Of a stretch of 64,000 nt of DNA, positions 47,174 to 59,548 are shown piece after piece. The position numbers and the translations under genes were made by a program. The notes below the pieces were generated by a model. That model searched no databases, had not been told where the DNA came from, and saw only the letters and a list, made by a program, of their open reading frames with translations. Each line of letters opens with the position of its first letter. Position 1 is the first letter of the stretch. Where the stretch lies: the NCBI GenBank assembly GCA_018873245.2, contig JAEMBT020000001.1, forward strand, positions 11,562,220-11,626,219, written 5' to 3'. This DNA comes from Archegozetes longisetosus (taxonomy: Eukaryota > Arthropoda > Arachnida > Sarcoptiformes > Trhypochthoniidae).

Positions 47174-49266
47174 ATTTTACTTTTTCATAAGTTACAAACA
47201 TTGTTTACTCAGATGAATGGGATTTTAGTTTTCCTTCACAAAATTCGATTTCAAAGACTCACGTATTTATCAACTTCAAGAAAGATAAATATTTGATAAA
47301 CTTCAGGACTCGGCAGCTCATTTAGGTTCTCAGAATGGATCAATCAATGACTAGTTGATAGTTTTCAATCATAGATTCTAAGTCACGCTAATGAAAAGAA
47401 TGACACAAAACTGTATTGAAAACAGAACTAAGTCGTAATCGTCCTATAACTTACTAACTGTTTTTCTAGACCATATTGAATTGAGATTTACATGAATAAG
47501 TGATCAATAAGCTATTATTGTTTTAAAAATTAACCTCTCATCTTAACCTCTTATCTTATTCAAACACATCAGAGAATAATCCGGGATCAATGTATAACAT
47601 TTTGGAATCGAGTTTACATCTGCGATAAGAAAGTAATGCATTGATCCCGGAAAATCCAATCATAAATGATTAATCATGGGGAGACGCAAATACATTTAAA
47701 TAGTATTAATCTGAGTACTAAAAAAATAGTTCAGCATACGTTTAAGTCATTTTTATTGAGTGTGATTAAAGAGTCATATCGTCGTAGTTACAATCATAAT
47801 CACATCATAGTTACCGTTATATTATAATTATTGTCAGTAGAAACCTTCGGGAAAATGATTCCCACTTATTTTGGAATTAAGTTGTTTCACTATTCAAGTC
47901 TTTTTATAGGTCACTTAATTTGATTACTTATATTCTAAATTTATTATCTAGGATTTTAGTATCTATTAATTTCATTGATTATATATCTTCTAATCAATGA
48001 TAATTTTCGTTGAGAAGTAGAGTTCAAGATATCTATTCTAATCTTATCACTTGTTACAGATAGAACAAGGAATCTATAGATTCTTTCCATAACACAACGA
48101 ATTGGAAATTTTTGCTACAAACGATTATTCATTCATTTCATGTTCAATATCAAACGATTACTTATTGTTGAATCATTGAAAAAAACTTAATTTAATGAGC
48201 ATTACAATTTGTAATTAATTCTTCTGACCATATCGATGGGCCACTTTACAACATATTGATAATTTTATTTCTAGTTAGAAACTAATTAACACAATACATA
48301 TGCTCGAGTTGCAAAATAAGTATATATTTGCTTATACTTGATTCTAACAACTGAGAAATAGCGCATATAGTATTGATGAACATGATTTCATACAAATCAA
48401 ATTATATTTATGGAAAACAAAATTAGAAAAATTTCTGAAATATTACAGCAATAGATTTTAAATATAATCATTTATTGATTATATGCAAAAGCAGTTAAAT
48501 TTGAATGATAAAATTATTTTACATATTTTTTATCTTGAATGTGAATTTACAATTCCCATTAATTTTGAGTTGAAGATGAAAAATCTACGATTACATTGAT
48601 ATAATCAAACAAAATTATGTGTCTATCAATTTGATTGAGTTGAGTGAGACAACAATGAAGTTAAAATTTGTTTCAGTTATATTTCACTTGTATGTATTAC
48701 TATTTACCTCAAAATAATGCACTTTATCTCTTAGTCTCTAGAGTCTGAATCAAACTTATAGAAATTTGATTAAACTAAATAGAACTGAATTTATATTAAG
48801 TGGTACTTGCTAGTATTATGATACGAGTATAAAATTCAAACTGATTGACAGGTTGATTTAGAGGTAATTGAACCGGTTTAAACCAAATCAATCAGAATTA
48901 ATTTAAATCAAACTTGAGCTACAGTATGACGCTTAGCAATCTGATTAAGCCCGATTCAGTTTAAGTTCCAATTTGACTAATTTTACCAAAATTTAGTCTG
49001 ATTAAGTCAAGGCTTATTAAATTAAGTTTCAATAAGCTAGACTCAGCCCCTAAAGATTTAGAGATAAGGTACAGTGTCAAAATAAATGTTCTTTACTAAA
49101 TAAATAGGCATTACAATACGTACGACTGAGAACGATTATGGGCGTTATTTTATTTAACTTTTAATTGAAAATAAATACTAAATATAACTTATAATGAAAT
49201 CTATTTCTTTGTAAATAAGCTGAAAATCAATGAACTTCAGTCAACCAAGTTAATCAGTAAACTTCG
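47174..49266. other. Non-coding gap
   Basis: No gene is recognised. It holds one short strong inverted repeat at 47581-47650 and otherwise AT-rich DNA. Confidence 0.5.
47581..47650. repeat. 12-bp perfect inverted repeat
   Basis: CCGGGATCAATG (47581-47592) and its exact complement (47639-47650) are separated by 46 bases. They are GC-rich tips in AT-rich DNA, perhaps a tiny MITE or the relic ends of one. Confidence 0.6.
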
Positions 49267-52200
49267 TCAACAAACTTCTTGGCTAAGATGGGTCGTCATG
49301 TAACTATTTAAGTCAGGCACTGAATATTCAATTTCGGATTTAATAATTTTGAGTATTTCTGAGAATTTAGGTCTCAATTCTGGTTTAGAAGCCCAACATC
49401 TATTCAGCAGTTTACTTATATTCTCTGTTACGGATGGCGGTTCACATAATCTATTCCCAGATTTAATATGTTCCAATATTCCCGAATTAGGTATATTTTG
49501 ATACGGAGTCCTACCACGTGTTAGAATCTCCCAAAAGAGTACTCCATAAGACCAAACATCACTCATTGTGGTGAAAATTCTCATTTGTAGGTCTAAGCTT
49601 TCGGGAGACATCCATTTTACAGGCATTGGAAAATCATTTGTCCATCTATAATAAAGTTTTTCATATAATTTGCGTGATAAACCGAAATCACTTATTTTCA
49701 CTGATAGATTTTCATCCAAAAGAATATTTCTTGCAGCCAGGTCTCGATGTATTACACCCATGTTTGATAAGTAAACCATACCTTGAAGAAGATGATTAAG
49801 CAAAATTTGAGTTAACTTTGTTAGAGTTTCTCTAATCATGTGTCTCAGTGTTTAATTCCAGAGAAATCGAATTACTTGTAATACCTTCAGCTATTTGTTG
49901 AGCAAATTCGAGTAATCTGATGTATGGCAACAGGTTTTCACTATTCCTAAGATATTGAAGTAAATCTTTTTTCTCCATGAAGGGCAATATGATAATTGGG
50001 AAACCATTTTCATCTATACTCATGGCTATTGGTAGTAACAATCTGTCATGACTGCAATCTAGCAGCAATATCCCTTCATTCAATAAGGAATCCACATCTT
50101 TCTTGTCAAAATCTTGAATTCAAGAATGACATAAAAGAATGAGATAAGAATTAAAAGTTCTTATTTATACCTTCTTTTAACTTTTTAATCGCAACTGTAG
50201 TCTTTGTATTGTCTGAAGACAAATATCCTTTATAAACATATCCAAATTGACCTGACGCGACATCTTCCACTATTTCTAGAGTTTTTGGATCCACTAAGAA
50301 ATTTTTTTGCTTCAAAAGATCAAGAATTCTCCTTTCGATTTGATACTTTATATTATATTTCATCTCTGCATTCGTAAAGCTTTGAATACTAGTCAGCTCA
50401 AGAATATTCTCAGAAGTGCTCGATTCTCTTGGAAGGATGCATTCAGAAGACTTAGGATAAAACAATCTGGTTCTGATAAACTTGAATAAATTCCTTCCAC
50501 ACTTTAAAAGGATTATGGCTACAATTATTATTACTACTAATGAAACGACTGGTATCAGGACATAAAGTGAAATATTTGACCTGCTTTCAAATGGTACAAG
50601 CATAGTTGTTGAATCGTTTATTGGGACATAATTAGATTGTGTGGTAGAAATTATGAATAATGTTGTAGAAGTGTTTGGAAGATGAGAACATTCTGGAGGC
50701 TTCTCTCCCTTAAAATAGATTTTATAATTAAAAGAATAACTTATTAGGCAAAAGAAAGAACTGTTTTAAATGTTATTAGTTATTTATCAAATTAATAGAA
50801 AGATAAGTGAGAGAATAGAACGAAATAGATATTACTCAAGTTTCATTAACTAAAAAACATTCATGTACTTGATACGCATTACAGATGACTAATTTTATGT
50901 CACTTATTGCATCAGGACTATGCAACCCATCTATTATGATCCATGGAACTTAAATCAGAGAAATAAACAAAATTTAATCTTCAATATTAAAAATATTGTT
51001 ATATCAAAAAAATGATAAATTCATACCAGATTGTAGTCTTGATTTCAATTTGAGAGTTTTATAATACATTATTTTCAGTGGATCACTATCATCATTTTGA
51101 TAATCTGATTTTGCACATCTGTTTAAACTCTTCCAATCGTATGTAGAGTTCAAAATAGGTGTACATTTTTTTCCAGCATCATATGGTTTTGATTTCCAAT
51201 TTTTTGAAATTATCGTGCAGTTGATGAAATCGATTACGTTCTCCTTCGTAGATAAGTGAACTCTCTTCGAATACAAATCTATTGCACATGCCTTGAAACA
51301 AAAATCTATATAAACATTTTGCCAGAAACATATTTGTAAAACAAAAATTCTTTGGTCTCACATGAATTCGATTAGCGTAACAGTTAATATCTCCATAATT
51401 GCAGAAGACTCCACTATCATTAAATACTGATTTACCCCATGGCGTTAAATCAAATTGAGAAATATTTTTAAAAGAATTTGGTATTGTCATAAGTTTCGAT
51501 ATGAAATCAATCGAGTCATCACTGAATGCCTCATAATACACTCCAACACTGACTTTTTTCTAAATAATTTACAACGAAATTGCCTTTAAATGATACTATA
51601 TATGTACAGGGTGTCCAACATAAGCTTTACTAGTTTTATCCTTTTATATTTAATAGGTAAATAGGGATATCAAATGGATAATAGTGTAGTTATATAAAGC
51701 ATCTCCCAGTATTTTGTTTATTTGATTTTCGTAATGATATGAAAGGAGTATCATATAAATACTTGAAAAAATCTAAAAGCTAAAAAAATACTCTTCATTG
51801 AAGTGGAATAGAAATTCTTATTTTAAGCGTCAAAACAATAAATATGTTATTGAATAACAGTACTCTTGTTACTAATTATAAATATAATCTCAGGTTGTCT
51901 GATGTTATTCATTTGTATTTTCGATGTCATTTTAAAATGCATATATTTTCTGTTACCACAAAATGTTGAGATATATCGTTATATGTGCTATATTGCATTG
52001 TGTTAAGGCTCCATATCAATATACAATAGATGAAGAAATCCTTTGTGTTACTGAATATTTGTGCAACAATGATTGCATGATTTCAACTCAATGTGCTCTT
52101 GAGAGAAAATATGGATTTCGCCCATCATCTAATACTATCAGATGATTAGTCGATAATTTCTTGACTTATGGAGATGTTGAGAAACCTCGGGAGGAAAGCA

Positions 52201-53820
52201 CAAAGACAGAGCGCACTCAACATACAATTGGACTAGTGGAGGAAATGGTGATTGAAGCAACCGAGAATGGTGAGCTTATGTCAGCAAGAAGAGTGGCAAG
52301 AGAACTTGGTATTGCAAAGAGCGCTGCTCATTCAATTCTTAAAAAAGACCTTAATTTTCATGCATATCACCCGATCACCATACATCACCTTAATGAAGAC
52401 AATCCAGAAGCTCGTGTTGAATTTTCGCGCCTTTTTCTCGATATGCAAAATGAAGATGAGGAATTGTAGACAAAATAATATGGTCAGGTGAATCATTGTC
52501 CTCAGTTAATGGTCATGTAAACAGACATAACACAGTCTACTGGGCACCATCAAACCCAAATATTATCCTTGAGCAAGACAAACTTGGAGAGACTGTAATG
52601 GTGTGGGCAGGGATATGCAGTGAAGGCCATGTGGGTCCTTACTTTTTCAATGAGGCTGTTAATACTGAAAGCTATCTCGAGTAATTGAATGAGTATCTTT
52701 GGCCTCAAATTTCTGATAAAGTTGTTAGGGACCGGCTTTGGTTTCAACAGGATGGGGCTCCTGCACACTTCGCGTATACTGTGCGACAGTGGTTAGATTC
52801 CCACTTCCCTGAACGTTGGATTGGGAGACAATCGAATATGCCATGGCCTCCCCGATTACCCGACCTGACAACTTCCGATTTTTTTCTTTGGGGATATTTA
52901 AAGGATAAAGTATATCGGAGACAACCAACAAACACTACAACACTTAAACAATACATAAAAGAAGAGTTTAATAATATACCCCAAGGAATGATAAAGAACT
53001 CATGTCGTTCAGTAATATCACGATTAAAGCATTGTATTGAGCACAATGGCGTTCCCATTCAAATTACTTATCATTGATTAGTAAAGCCATAAAAGTCCAT
53101 CATTATCTCTGAAAAAATGCTTAATTATCCTTATTTTTCCTTAGATGAGGAAATCGGGTTCAATTAAATAAAAAACATTTAGATATATTTCTTGTAATTA
53201 GAATTAGAAATTAACTATATGTAGAGATAGTGCTATAAATTTACTATAAAAATAAATTTTATTTTTCTCTAAAATTAGAAATATTTGTAATAAAATCTGG
53301 TATCAAACCATTTAAACACCTAAACGTAATAGAAAAATATGCTCAAATATGCCCATACAGAGGGTAACAAAACTTGGGGAGATTCTCTACATTTTAAATA
53401 GAGAAGCATTATTCCATAAATAATTAGTAAGAAAATATTCAAACACAAAACTAGTAAAGCTTATGTTGGACGCACTTTATAGATTAATGTATTGAATGCA
53501 CTATCAATAAAATTCCACCACAAAACTCATTGATAAGTGGTTGGCAAATAAATGAATATTTTTCATTTATTGCCACTTATACATGATTACTGAGCGTTAA
53601 AAAATATTACCCTCTCTTTGCTCTATCATTATGGGTTAAAGATATGTTCTGAAAAGTTGTTTATGTTCAACGCCAACATGAAATAAAAACAAATCAAATA
53701 AGTTACCTCATATCTATTATATAACTCCTGTGAGGATACAACTTTCAGGTTAATTAGATTGACAACCAATAATTGATTTAAAAACCACATAAAAAATCTA
53801 AAATTAATTTTCATTTTCAC
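49267..53820 (-). CDS. Receptor tyrosine kinase with a GILT-like ectodomain, seven exons
   Basis: Exons (minus): 53820-53707, 51559-51362, 51291-51027, 50948-50869, 50708-50171, 50112-49885, 49781-49267. All are GT-AG, phases agree, and together they give 645 residues with no break. Residues 1-30 are a signal peptide. Residues 41-226 are a GILT (gamma-interferon-inducible thiol reductase) domain: [49 protein letters not shown] and ICNAYQGEKPPEC. The active-site CXXC is replaced by Ser51-Asp-Asp-Ser54. A Ser/Thr linker and transmembrane helix (267-287) follow. The kinase has the glycine loop GQFGYV (372-377), VAIK with Lys394, Glu411, HRDLAARN (486-493), DFG (506-508) and PVKWMSPES, all catalytic residues present and closest in style to Met/TAM receptors. 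It is probably a surface receptor signalling by tyrosine phosphorylation; the ligand is unknown. Confidence 0.88.
51605..53479 (+). mobile_element. DD41D mariner-like transposon in intron 1 of the receptor kinase gene
   Basis: The termini share CCAACATAAGCTTTACTAGT in inverted orientation (left near 51614, right near 53450), with outer tips ACAGGGTGT and its diverged partner and TA at each edge. The 1.87-kb element lies antisense to the host gene. It enlarges intron 1 to 2,147 nt without touching splice sites. Confidence 0.8.
51963..53077 (+). pseudogene. DD41D transposase with stops and a frameshift
   Basis: N-terminal helix-turn-helix ([14 protein letters not shown]) and a second HTH ([20 protein letters not shown]) are followed by [32 protein letters not shown], the second catalytic Asp in [18 protein letters not shown], and a third in [20 protein letters not shown]. 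Forty-one residues lie between these last two Asp, the spacing of the DD41D (rosa-like) group. In-frame stops at 52144 and 52682 and a shift near 52467 break it. Confidence 0.78.
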
Positions 53821-55358
53821 TTTTACTATAATTTTAAAAAGTATGAAAAGAGATTAAAATAGGTGTGAACTCTGAGCATTGACTTCAGATGAAACATTTA
53901 TGTCAGAGAGTCTATAGAAATTTACCAGCAACAATATAACTAAAGCTTTACGAATAGGGTTTAAACTCTAAAACTACCAACACCCTCCGTTTTGTCACCA
54001 AGCAAATAGTGTTTTCTTCCTAAAAATCCTTACTTTTTAAATTTTCGCGGAGAGAGCAAAACTACATGGTTTCGTTGTTATCACTTTTAGTCGATCTTTA
54101 GTTAACTGTGAGCTTAAAATGGTCAAGTAAAGCTGAAAGCAGAGTTGGACAGAAGAGTATAAGAAGATGTTCAGATGTTTAAACGCTCTTCATTAACTAC
54201 TGATGACCTCAAACGCAATACTTTAATGGTGATATCGAGAATAGCTTTGATCTGCGGGTGGGCTAGTCATTAAACCCTAAAAAATCTTTTATTATCCTTA
54301 AATCGTATGGATGTACAATAGGTAAACCACTATCCCTTAGTTATACCCCTCTCAACGTCGGTAAAAGAACCAATCACTCGAAACACACTTTATTTTATTG
54401 TGTGACGCTGATGGGGATATAACTCATAGTAAGGGGCGGTGGGTTTGCCTATTGTACATCCTTATGATGTAAGGATAATTTATGGCATTATTTCATAAAA
54501 CTCTAATAAATCATCTTATTTAGCTTTTTAGAACCCCTATTCGTAAAGCTCTAAATATGACAAAAATGAAAGGATTGTGTACTTTATCATTGCACCAAAG
54601 GTTGTAATTAATATATTCTTGTGATAGCATGTATTTTTAGTCATCCGGGCCAATGACTGATAGTAAAAGGTTTAGATTAATAAACAGTATAAGCCGTGCT
54701 GAGCTAGAAGCTGAAGCTGAAGTTACTGAAATTTAAGTTTAAAAAGAAGAGAGTATTAGCTTAAATAGTAATGAATATTGAAGTGCTTATATTTGTTAGC
54801 AAAAAGGTATTAAATAACATTATCTATCAAATATAATGACAAGATGTATTCCTGAATTATGAACGACTAAGCTTTCAAAAGAATTTCTATTTAAAGTGAA
54901 ATTAAATGTAATAAATATTTATTTAGAGAGAGAATTAATAATGCGTTTATGTACATTAATGTATGATTTGGATAAATAGTTGATTGTAGTTTGAAATAAA
55001 TACTTGTTATAAAAATCGCTATTCATTGTTTCTAATTTTTAACATAAGCTCCGAATTGCAGCTCACAGTTTGGACCTGAGCTTCTAAGTAAAAATGCAGC
55101 TCAAAGATCAAGAATCTTGAGCTGCGTTATTGGAAGCATTAGCTTGAAGCTCTTGACTTCAGACATTAGCTCAGATGAGATGAACTTCAAAATCAAATTG
55201 TTTTGAAATCTACAAAAGCGGATTAACTGCAAAATGAAAAAATAGGAAACCCTAGTCAATCATTGGTTGAATTTAGAGACGAGTAAACAAAGATCACAAT
55301 AAGTATTAATAGACTTTTGATCATTAAGTTGATGGCAAGATATGAGATCTATCTTAAC
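53821..55358. other. Intergenic region upstream of the receptor kinase gene
   Basis: It probably contains the promoter of the kinase gene next to 53821. It also holds a 189-bp foldback (54291-54479). No other gene is seen. Confidence 0.5.
54291..54479. repeat. 189-bp foldback element
   Basis: Outer arms ATTATCCTTA/TAAGGATAAT and the inner GGATGTACAATAGG (54309-54322) with its complement at 54447-54461 make an almost continuous inverted repeat of about 55 bases per arm with scattered mismatches. It is non-coding and of unknown superfamily. Confidence 0.65.
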
Positions 55359-55800
55359 CCTTCATCACAACTTAACTTCCGAAAACGTAAAATTAACTGT
55401 GAGGTAAGATCTTACCCCACGTTTTCCACCCTTTATATCTGTTCTAGGTTAGTCTGAATGCTTTGAGATTCAAGGTAAGCCCTTGTTTTCGAAGTTTAAA
55501 TTTACTAATTAATTAATTTTTAATTATCTGCTACAGCGTCATCAGTGGTTCAAATTGCTAGTAGCGACATTACAGCACTGCGATGTCAGGGAAATTTCTG
55601 TTCTCAGCCAAATATATTGCCAGAAAAAATTTTTAAAAAATAAAGTTATAAGTCTAAATTAATCAGATTTTTTGTCATTCAAAGCCAGATATATGACTGA
55701 GGAATACATAAATTCTCAAGAAATAACGACGTTTCGTTGATTTTTGCGAGATTTTTAAAGTGAAACTTGGGAAATTTTACCCCACTGTTGTGACGAAGGG
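55359..55800 (-). mobile_element. piggyBac-type MITE, copy 2
   Basis: It is flanked by intact TTAA at 55355-55358 and 55801-55804, with tips CCCTTCATCACAAC and GTTGTGACGAAGGG. It is the inverted homologue of 42744-43172 with the same internal blocks. Confidence 0.82.
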
Positions 55801-57050
55801 TTAATTATCATCTTGTGTGAAAAATAGAAGTCTCAACTTTTATAAATATGTTACTAAAGGTTGAGTTTTAATTGTTGAGTGCAGTTAAATGTTTCATATT
55901 ATTTAACAGAACAGTCTCAAAGTAAACTTTTCCATACTAATAAAGACTAATTAATGACACATTTTCTTCAGTCCAAATACTATTTGATAGGTTAAAATTT
56001 TTCACTTCAGTAAATGTTAATGAGAATAGAATATTTTCTTTGTAAAACACATGACTACCTATTTTTGTTGAGTTTATGTCTAGTAATCAACTTTACGATC
56101 AAAATTTTACTAATCCTTATCAAAATCATTATTTCTCATCTCTAAAGTTCAGCCTTAGATAAATTGATGTTTTTATCTTTGATTTTGTAGTTAACCTGTT
56201 TTATTATACCTCAAGACAATTTGATTTTTACGTGAACTTTTTCCAAAATAGTGCACATTTGTATTATATATAGATATATAGTTAAGTCGTTACATACTAG
56301 AGAATGGTATGACTTCTCAAGTCTCTATTGAGTGGTACCTCGAGACTCGTTCGAGTCTCGGAAAATATTTTTTATTGATTTAGTTCCAATAGCTAATCCA
56401 AAAGATTTTGTTTTAACGTTGACCGAAGAAAAATATTGTATAACTAGACTAGGAAATGAATATTTGATGAGTAATTCTAAGTTTAAAGGTCTTAAATACT
56501 TAAGAATGTATTATATAAAAATTGAAAGAGTCATTTTTAGTCAAAATAGATTTGTTAGATGAATTTGAAAATAAACTAAAACCCTTTGATTATTGAACGG
56601 TCATCTCAATTTAATATATCGTCGCCTTAGGATTATACTATCGTATCTGAATTTGTTGAGAAAATGAGTTATTACTATATCATTATGATACAGAAGGCTC
56701 TGAATATGTATATCAAAAAATTATTCGATTATCTCAAACCATTGTTCCATAATCTTGTATGCAATTTAATCGCATCTCAGAATTGAGCATTCTTTTCGTG
56801 CTATACTATCGTATCTCTATATAAACGGAGGGCTAATTCTAAAACTCTATAAAATGTATAAAAATTATAATTTTATTATTTAATTGAAGAACTGATTCAA
56901 CAAATGCAGTACAACAAGCAATTTTCGACACCTTCAGAACTTAAAAAACATTCAAACTTTAATTAAAGTTTGAAGAAATTCCTATAAAATATTTTAGAAC
57001 TTGATTTGTTTAATTTATTCTAAAATTCTTGAGCAAATTTTTCAAAAATA
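55801..57050. other. Non-coding gap with repeat arms
   Basis: AT-rich. It contains a perfect 9-bp hairpin CGAGACTCG-TT-CGAGTCTCG at 56339-56358. It also holds the left arm (56612-56651) of an older element that encloses the pogo insertion. A 76-codon frame at 56332-56562 is not recognisable. Confidence 0.5.
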
Positions 57051-59033
57051 CAGTCTGACCCTTTTATTGTCAACTCGGTTAAAAGCAATTCCGGTTATAA
57101 GAAAGCAGTTTCTCAATCAACGTTTGATCCTATGAGCTCTTTAATGTTGAACTGCTCGGATATAGGCAACCCTTTAAAAGTAAAACCCGTTTGTTGCCAA
57201 ACACTTTTCAAAGTACACATATCATTAGCAACGCCCGTTTATAAGCAACTGTTTTATTACAAATTGTAAACTTTTAATCTGTAAGCATTTTAATCCTTTG
57301 TTTTCATGAGAAAATACTTGTTTACATTAATACAGCTGAAAATGTCGTCCAATTTAAAGAAAAATGCGTCTGAGCGTAAAAGGAATTCAATAACATTAGA
57401 GACGAAATACAAAATTATTAAATTATTAGATAAAAATACTCCTTATTCAGAAATCATCGACGAATTCAATGATGAAATCAAAGATTTCAAATAATAAGAA
57501 AAACAGAGAATTAATAGTAAAGGAATTTGAGAGTTCGACATCAACTCGTACAAAGAAACTGCGAAAGCAAAATATTCTGACATAGAAAACATGTTGATTG
57601 ACTTCATCTCTAGTTGTAATGCAAACGGTTTACCAACTAATACTCTACTACTTAAAGAAAAGACTAATGAAGTCGCAAAAAATCTAAACTACATTGACTT
57701 TAACTGTTCTAATGGTTTCATTGATCGCTTCAAAAAGAGAAATGCAGTTATATTCGAGATATTTCATGGCGAGTCAGAAGGAGTACCTGAAGGAATAAGT
57801 GGTGATTGGATTAATAATAAACTTGTGGAATTAATAAAAGATTACGAACCAAACAACATATTTAATGGTGATGAATTTGGTTTTTTTGGCGAATTCTACC
57901 GAACAAATCATATAAAATTAAAGGCAAAAAATTTAAAACAGGAAAAAAGTAAAGAAAGAATATCAGTGTTCATATGCGCTAATATGACTGGCGATGAAAA
58001 ACTGAAGCCAATAGTAGTTGGAAAGGCAAGAGAACCGCGATGTTTTCGTGGAAAGAAAACTCTTCCACTCATATGTCGTAATAATGAGACTTCTTGGATG
58101 AAAAGTGACATTTTCAACGAATTTCTTAAGAAACTTAATCACGATATGGCTCAACAAAATAGAAAAATAGCGCTTATTTTAGATAATTGTCCTTCATATC
58201 CATTTGTTGCTTTCTCTAACATTAAATTAATATTTTTACCACCAAATACAACTTCAGTTCTTCAGCCAATGGATATGGGCGTCATTCATGCTGTTAAATG
58301 TTCATATCGCGTTAAACTCGTGAGAAATCTATTAGCTCTTTTTGAAATCAAAGCTAAGCCAACAGCAAAAGATATCAATTTATATGAAGCTTTAATTATG
58401 TTAAAACAGTCGTGGGATGAAGTTTCTGAAACGATAATTAAAAACTGTTTCGCAAAATCTGGCTTAAATTCTCATCGAATAATAAAGAACTACCATCAAT
58501 CGAAACTGATTATGATTTTACTGTTTGGAATGAATTGACTCGTCAAATTGATATTGAAGGAGCAGATTTTCTCGAATATGTTGATTTTGATAATCAAATC
58601 GCAACTTCTGAGGAATATATTACAGATAATAATAGAAACGAAAAAATTTAAGATTTAGAAGACTCTGAAGACACAGACGAGTATGAATTAGAAATAGAAT
58701 AAAGCGAAGAACCGATTAAAATGATAGAAGCATTGAATGCCATATCTAACATTAGGAAATACATAACTCAATGTGATGGTATGGACTCAAGCCATAAACT
58801 GATAGATAAATTAGAATCAGATATTTACGAAAGTAGATTCAAAACTTTAAAACAGAAAAAAATTACTGATTATTTTATTTAATTTGAATGTATGTCACTA
58901 TAATACAATAAACCTTTCATGTAGTTTAGAACAACTGGTGTTAAATTTGCCTCAGTACGGATATAGGCAAATCCGGTTATAAGCAACTATTGTCTTGTTC
59001 ACCGATGAGTTGACAATATTAAGGGTCAGATTG
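57051..59033 (+). mobile_element. pogo/Tigger-like transposon
   Basis: Tips CAGTCTGACCC (57051) and GGGTCAGATTG (ending 59033) are flanked by TA on both sides (57049-57050 and 59034-59035). The inverted ends extend inward through TTGTCAACTC and CCGGTTATAAG. It contains a CENP-B/jerky-type transposase. Confidence 0.8.
57306..58882 (+). pseudogene. pogo/Tigger transposase (CENP-B-like) with frame breaks
   Basis: The N-terminal CENP-B/Psq helix-turn-helix is SITLETKYKIIKLLDKN. A shifted segment follows, then the main frame 57591-58538 with the HTH_Tnp_Tc5-type DNA-binding part and the DDE_1 domain: NGDEFGFF (first Asp), LILDNCPSYP (second) and QPMDMGVI (third). Twenty-nine residues separate the last two Asp, as is usual in Tigger-type enzymes. 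Breaks occur at 57492-57590 and near 58490, where another frame continues with an acidic tail (about 58500-58880, two stops). It is recently but clearly inactivated, unless breaks are assembly errors. Confidence 0.78.
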
Positions 59034-59491
59034 TATTTAGAAACTTGATTCTACTATTACAAAAACTTTTAATTCTTATACTGAACTATGACTAAACCAA
59101 CAAAACTAATGTTACATGAATTTTCGATGTTGAATATCGATTGAATCCGGTTTAAACTTCATTAACGCCAATATCAGGCATTATGAGAGATCTTTCAGAA
59201 ATGCTAATAGCAATAAAAGAAATGAATTTTCTAATTCAAAAGTGAGTAAAAACAAAAATATCTTATCAAAAGAGAAGAAAAAAGATGTCAATTCAATGAT
59301 CGCTTGGGCTTCAGAAGCAGACAAGCAATTTTTAAAAAATTTTGTGCTTAAAAAATCTCATTCTTTGAAATTAAATTCTTGAAAAATGTAAAATTTCAAT
59401 TCTTTTTTCAATAAATAAAAGGTTTTTATTAATTTGCTTGAAATTAGGTCCAAAACATTAAAATTTTGATCATAAATCTTTGATAATAAAC

Positions 59492-59548
59492 GATACGATA
59501 GTTTAGCACTAATATATTTCTTCAATTTCAGTGCAATAAAATCGTATC
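59492..59548. repeat. Foldback with core TAGCACTAA...TTTCAGTGC
   Basis: Arms GATACGATAGTTTAGCACT and AGTGCAATAAAATCGTATC can pair. The same core with different, but again mutually complementary, outer arms occurs at 63174-63224. Confidence 0.6.

Noticed and set aside
51027-51541. Calling a separate small secreted GILT gene
   Set aside because: Its exons have phase-matched donors leading directly into the transmembrane/kinase exons. The GILT C-terminal motif ICNAYQGEKPPEC is only completed by the first part of the transmembrane exon, which argues for one gene.
56339-56358. Perfect CGAGACTCG hairpin as a rho-independent-type terminator or tRNA fragment
   Set aside because: The genome is eukaryotic, and there is no cloverleaf or T-tract context; it is just a short palindrome.
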